Below are positions 61,851-64,000 of a stretch of DNA of 64,000 bases, in pieces. Made by a program: the position numbers and the translations under genes. The number at the start of each line of letters is the position of its first letter. The stretch's first letter is position 1. Location of the stretch: contig CM030938.1 in the NCBI GenBank assembly GCA_018136815.1, forward strand, positions 4,922,749-4,986,748, written 5' to 3'. The stretch is from Isochrysis galbana (taxonomy: Eukaryota > Haptophyta > Isochrysidales > Isochrysidaceae). The notes beneath the pieces were generated by a model. That model made no database searches. It worked only from the letters and a program-made list of their open reading frames with translations, and had not been told where the DNA came from.

Positions 61851-62924
61851 TCACAAGAAACCCAAACCCCAACGACCTTGGGCTCAGAAAACTAACGTAA
61901 ACACTCCGGAATCATACGATAAACAAACCCTCCCCGTGCGACAAAGGCTGAGGTCGCGATCGCTCGTCATGCGCGAAGAAATACGGAAAGAGAGCGCAAA
62001 ACTACGCAAACGAAGGGTTCAAACTATCGTTAAAGTGAAAACTCGTCCGCTGAAGCCAACGCGGAGGGTCGAGGAGAGGTCCAAACTCGCGCGGGGGGAA
62101 GAAGGCGATGTGCAGAGAGACCTTCTAGACAAGCGACGAGCAAGGGGCGACGAAACAAGACGCGAGACGCGGGGCGCGTGCCATTCGTTCTTCCTTTCTT
62201 TCACCGAAAACGCGGCGAAACTAACGTTAAACATCGGTACCCCCTCCGCGAGAATCGCGAAGAAGAACGGACGAGATGGAGGCAATCATCGAAGGAATCG
62301 CGAGAGGAATCGAAGCGAGGGGGGGGAACAGCGCGCGCGGGGGGGGAACGAACGACGGCCGGAGGAAACGAACCGCGCGCGGAGGAGAAGAACCTCGCGC
62401 GGGGGGGGAATAATATAACGGCCGGAGGCGACGGATGGCACGCCGAGAGGAAGAACCTGCCGCGGGGGGCGAGGGACCGAGGGCACGGCGGGGCAGCGTG
62501 GGAGGGCGCGAGGGTGATCTCGGAGCGAGATCGCGTCCTTTCCCTCGCGGAGCGCAGAGAGACCCCCACGGAACATCCTGGGACCGGAGAATGTTTTGGA
62601 CGAAACTTCCCTCCGTCGGCCGAGGAGAGGAGGACGGAGAGAGAGAGAGAGAGAGTCTCGCAGAGCAACTGCGGAACGAGAAGTCGAAGTCATGCCGGTT
62701 TATTACCTTAAACGAGCCAACAATTATAGTAACAGCAAAAACAAAATTCGAATCGCAAATTTCGAGACCAAAATCTGCAAACCTGGACTTGAGACCATGG
62801 GGAATCCGAATCTGTGTGTCTTGTGCGTCAGTGGCAACACGGGGAACTGTTCAATTGTAATTGTGAGCGCGTACCTTACACGAATATTCATGCCTACAGC
62901 CTTCAGATGGGCAGGAATACAACA
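61530..62924 (-). repeat. LTR 3 (5' LTR relative to transcription)
   Basis: 1395 bp, TG...CA ends, nearly identical to LTR 1. It should hold the promoter of the element (TATA-like sequence at 62411-62420) and, unusually, the start of gag. Directly inward the minus strand reads AGCACAAAATC, with no TGG-initial tRNA primer-binding site. Confidence 0.92.
62411..62420 (-). promoter_or_regulatory. Candidate TATA element of the LTR promoter
   Basis: CGTTATATTA on the minus strand is the only AT-rich block in this GC-rich LTR section, about 560 bases upstream of the gag ATG. It is also present in LTR 1 and LTR 2. Inferred from sequence only. Confidence 0.4.
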
Positions 62925-62929
62925 GTATC
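62925..62929. repeat. Target-site duplication of the retrotransposon, right (GTATC)
   Basis: Matches 36382-36386. Confidence 0.85.
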
Positions 62930-63961
62930 AAGATAGCCGAAGGGCACTATCTCTATGTATCAAGATAGCTGAAAGGCACTATCTACTTCAAACATGTTAG
63001 GTCCAAACCAAACCTATTCACAGCCTTAGCACTGAACACGGGAACACTAGCGTACACGATGCCCGCTCTGAAAGTGGTCTGCAAATTTGGGAGCGGAGGT
63101 GGAAGCGTTGCGCGCGGGGGGGGAAAGGCCCCCATGCGGTAACGGTAAATGTGGCCCCACTGTTTTTCGCACTATTTTTTACTCTTTTTTTTCGATTCCC
63201 AAAAACAGCTGTTTTTAATGTCTTTCTAGACCTCACCCGCTGTTTTCCACGTCCCACATCTATGGTCCGGTGTATGTGGCTGCTATGTAGGGATACTAGC
63301 TAACAAGATCTCCTTCGACGCTATAAGTTCTAACGGTAAGCCCCTTCCGCTCCAATCGCGACGGGTAGGGAGTAGCTAGTAGTCTCGTCCGGCGGATGTG
63401 GCTATCTCTTAAGCGGCGGCAGGAAGCATCTTTGGAGGTGCTCCGTGACATGTGAGTGCTCTAAGCTCCATATATTAAGGTAAATGGATCTTCCATACAT
63501 TGTAAACACATCCCGTCCTCGAGGCAACTACAACATGCATCACCTCCTAGGGTGCTTCGTTCTAATAACTACATGCTAGCATGTTAGCTAACATTCGTTC
63601 TAACATGCAACACATACGAATGCTAGCTAACAACTAACAATAAGATGTCCTACGACGCTCTACGTTCTAACGGCAGAGAGACCCCACACACGGCACTGGG
63701 CGCTGCGACGGCTGCTGCGGTGCGTACGGAGACACGCCACGCCGCTTTCTAACATGAACAAGGACAACACAGAATAAACACGGGGGGGACCACGGTGGGT
63801 CAACAGAGAAAGCAAAGAAGGAGAAACCACGAGAGGGGGGGGGGGGGGGAGAGAGAGAGAGAGAGAAAGAGAGGGGGGGGGAGAGGGGGGGGGGGGGGCG
63901 GGGGGAGAGAGAGAAAGAGAGAGAGAGGGAGGGAGAGAGAGTAGAGAGAGAGAGAGAGGGA

Positions 63962-64000
<39 letters not shown>
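62930..64000. other. Right flank, AT-richer intergenic DNA, no gene
   Basis: It begins with the continuation of the target site, which contains a tandem repeat of ACTATCTCTATGTATCAAGA. A 14-base palindrome AAAACAGCTGTTTT lies near 63203. An imperfect direct repeat containing CTAGCTAACAA and GTTCTAACGG occurs at about 63297-63340 and 63622-63672. From about 63833 to the end the sequence is poly-G and GA microsatellite. I see no coding region. Confidence 0.5.

Larger units (their letters stand above)
36387..62924 (-). mobile_element. Ty3/gypsy chromovirus locus, LTR-int-LTR-int-LTR
   Basis: Three LTRs (36387-37782, 48853-50412, 61530-62924) in the same orientation separate two internal regions, all reading on the minus strand. 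The LTR ends are TG...CA. The outer pair is flanked by GTATC duplications, so by this criterion the whole block is one insertion. If the locus were a single element its length would be about 13.9 kb. The internal regions carry gag and a pol with methyltransferase-like, protease, RT, RNase H, integrase and chromodomain segments. From 37783 to about 42830 the left copy is base-for-base collinear with 50413-55460; beyond that it has many small indels and some substitutions relative to the right copy. An assembly gap lies in the middle LTR, so the tandem arrangement needs confirmation. Confidence 0.93.

Overview
The window is eukaryotic nuclear DNA, GC-rich, from what is most likely a unicellular alga or other flagellate protist. 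I cannot name the lineage. The evidence is split genes with GT-AG introns whose reading phases match across every junction I resolved, protein families common in protists (SulP/SLC26 transporter with STAS and cyclic-nucleotide-binding domains, MORN-repeat protein, ankyrin-repeat protein), very long GA/CT and poly-G/C tracts, and many transposable elements. There are no bacterial-style operons.

Left part (1-36 kb), host genes between repeats. An old LTR fragment and a truncated MITE (1.2-2.35 kb) precede a four-exon gene for a 132-aa unknown protein (2688-3623, +). A LINE-like 5' end lies at about 4.1 kb. A large multi-exon SulP transporter gene runs from about 6.9 to 12.2 kb (+), perhaps with a first exon at 5.35 kb. 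A damaged minus-strand gene at 14.5-15.04 kb abuts a 1.1-kb LINE-related insertion (15059-16196); a second related insertion lies at 25281-26364. Each has an exact 18-bp target duplication. A minus-strand exon of unknown function starts at 20709. A complete eight-exon MORN gene (360 aa) occupies 27002-29708 (-). A second, complete MITE sits inside an old LTR fragment at 30940-31325. A three-exon ankyrin gene (183 aa) lies at 33972-35172 (+).

Right part (36.4-62.9 kb), one very large Ty3/gypsy chromovirus locus read on the minus strand, laid out LTR - internal - LTR - internal - LTR. The outermost LTR ends are flanked by one 5-bp target duplication (GTATC). The right-hand copy has intact gag (989 aa) and pol (2544 aa) frames. 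The left-hand copy is identical for its pol 3' half, then carries many small indels. A 100-N assembly gap lies inside the middle LTR, and the same ~90 bp appears on both sides of it, so the apparent tandem may partly be an assembly artefact.

The most unusual feature is in pol. Upstream of the usual protease, reverse transcriptase, RNase H, integrase and chromodomain, the polyprotein contains a ~190-residue domain that looks like a phage/bacterial-type cytosine-C5 DNA methyltransferase (HPPC, ENP and RSRTY motifs). A retrotransposon that carries its own DNA-modification domain and a chromatin-reading chromodomain could mark or mask its own copies. Function is inferred from motifs only.
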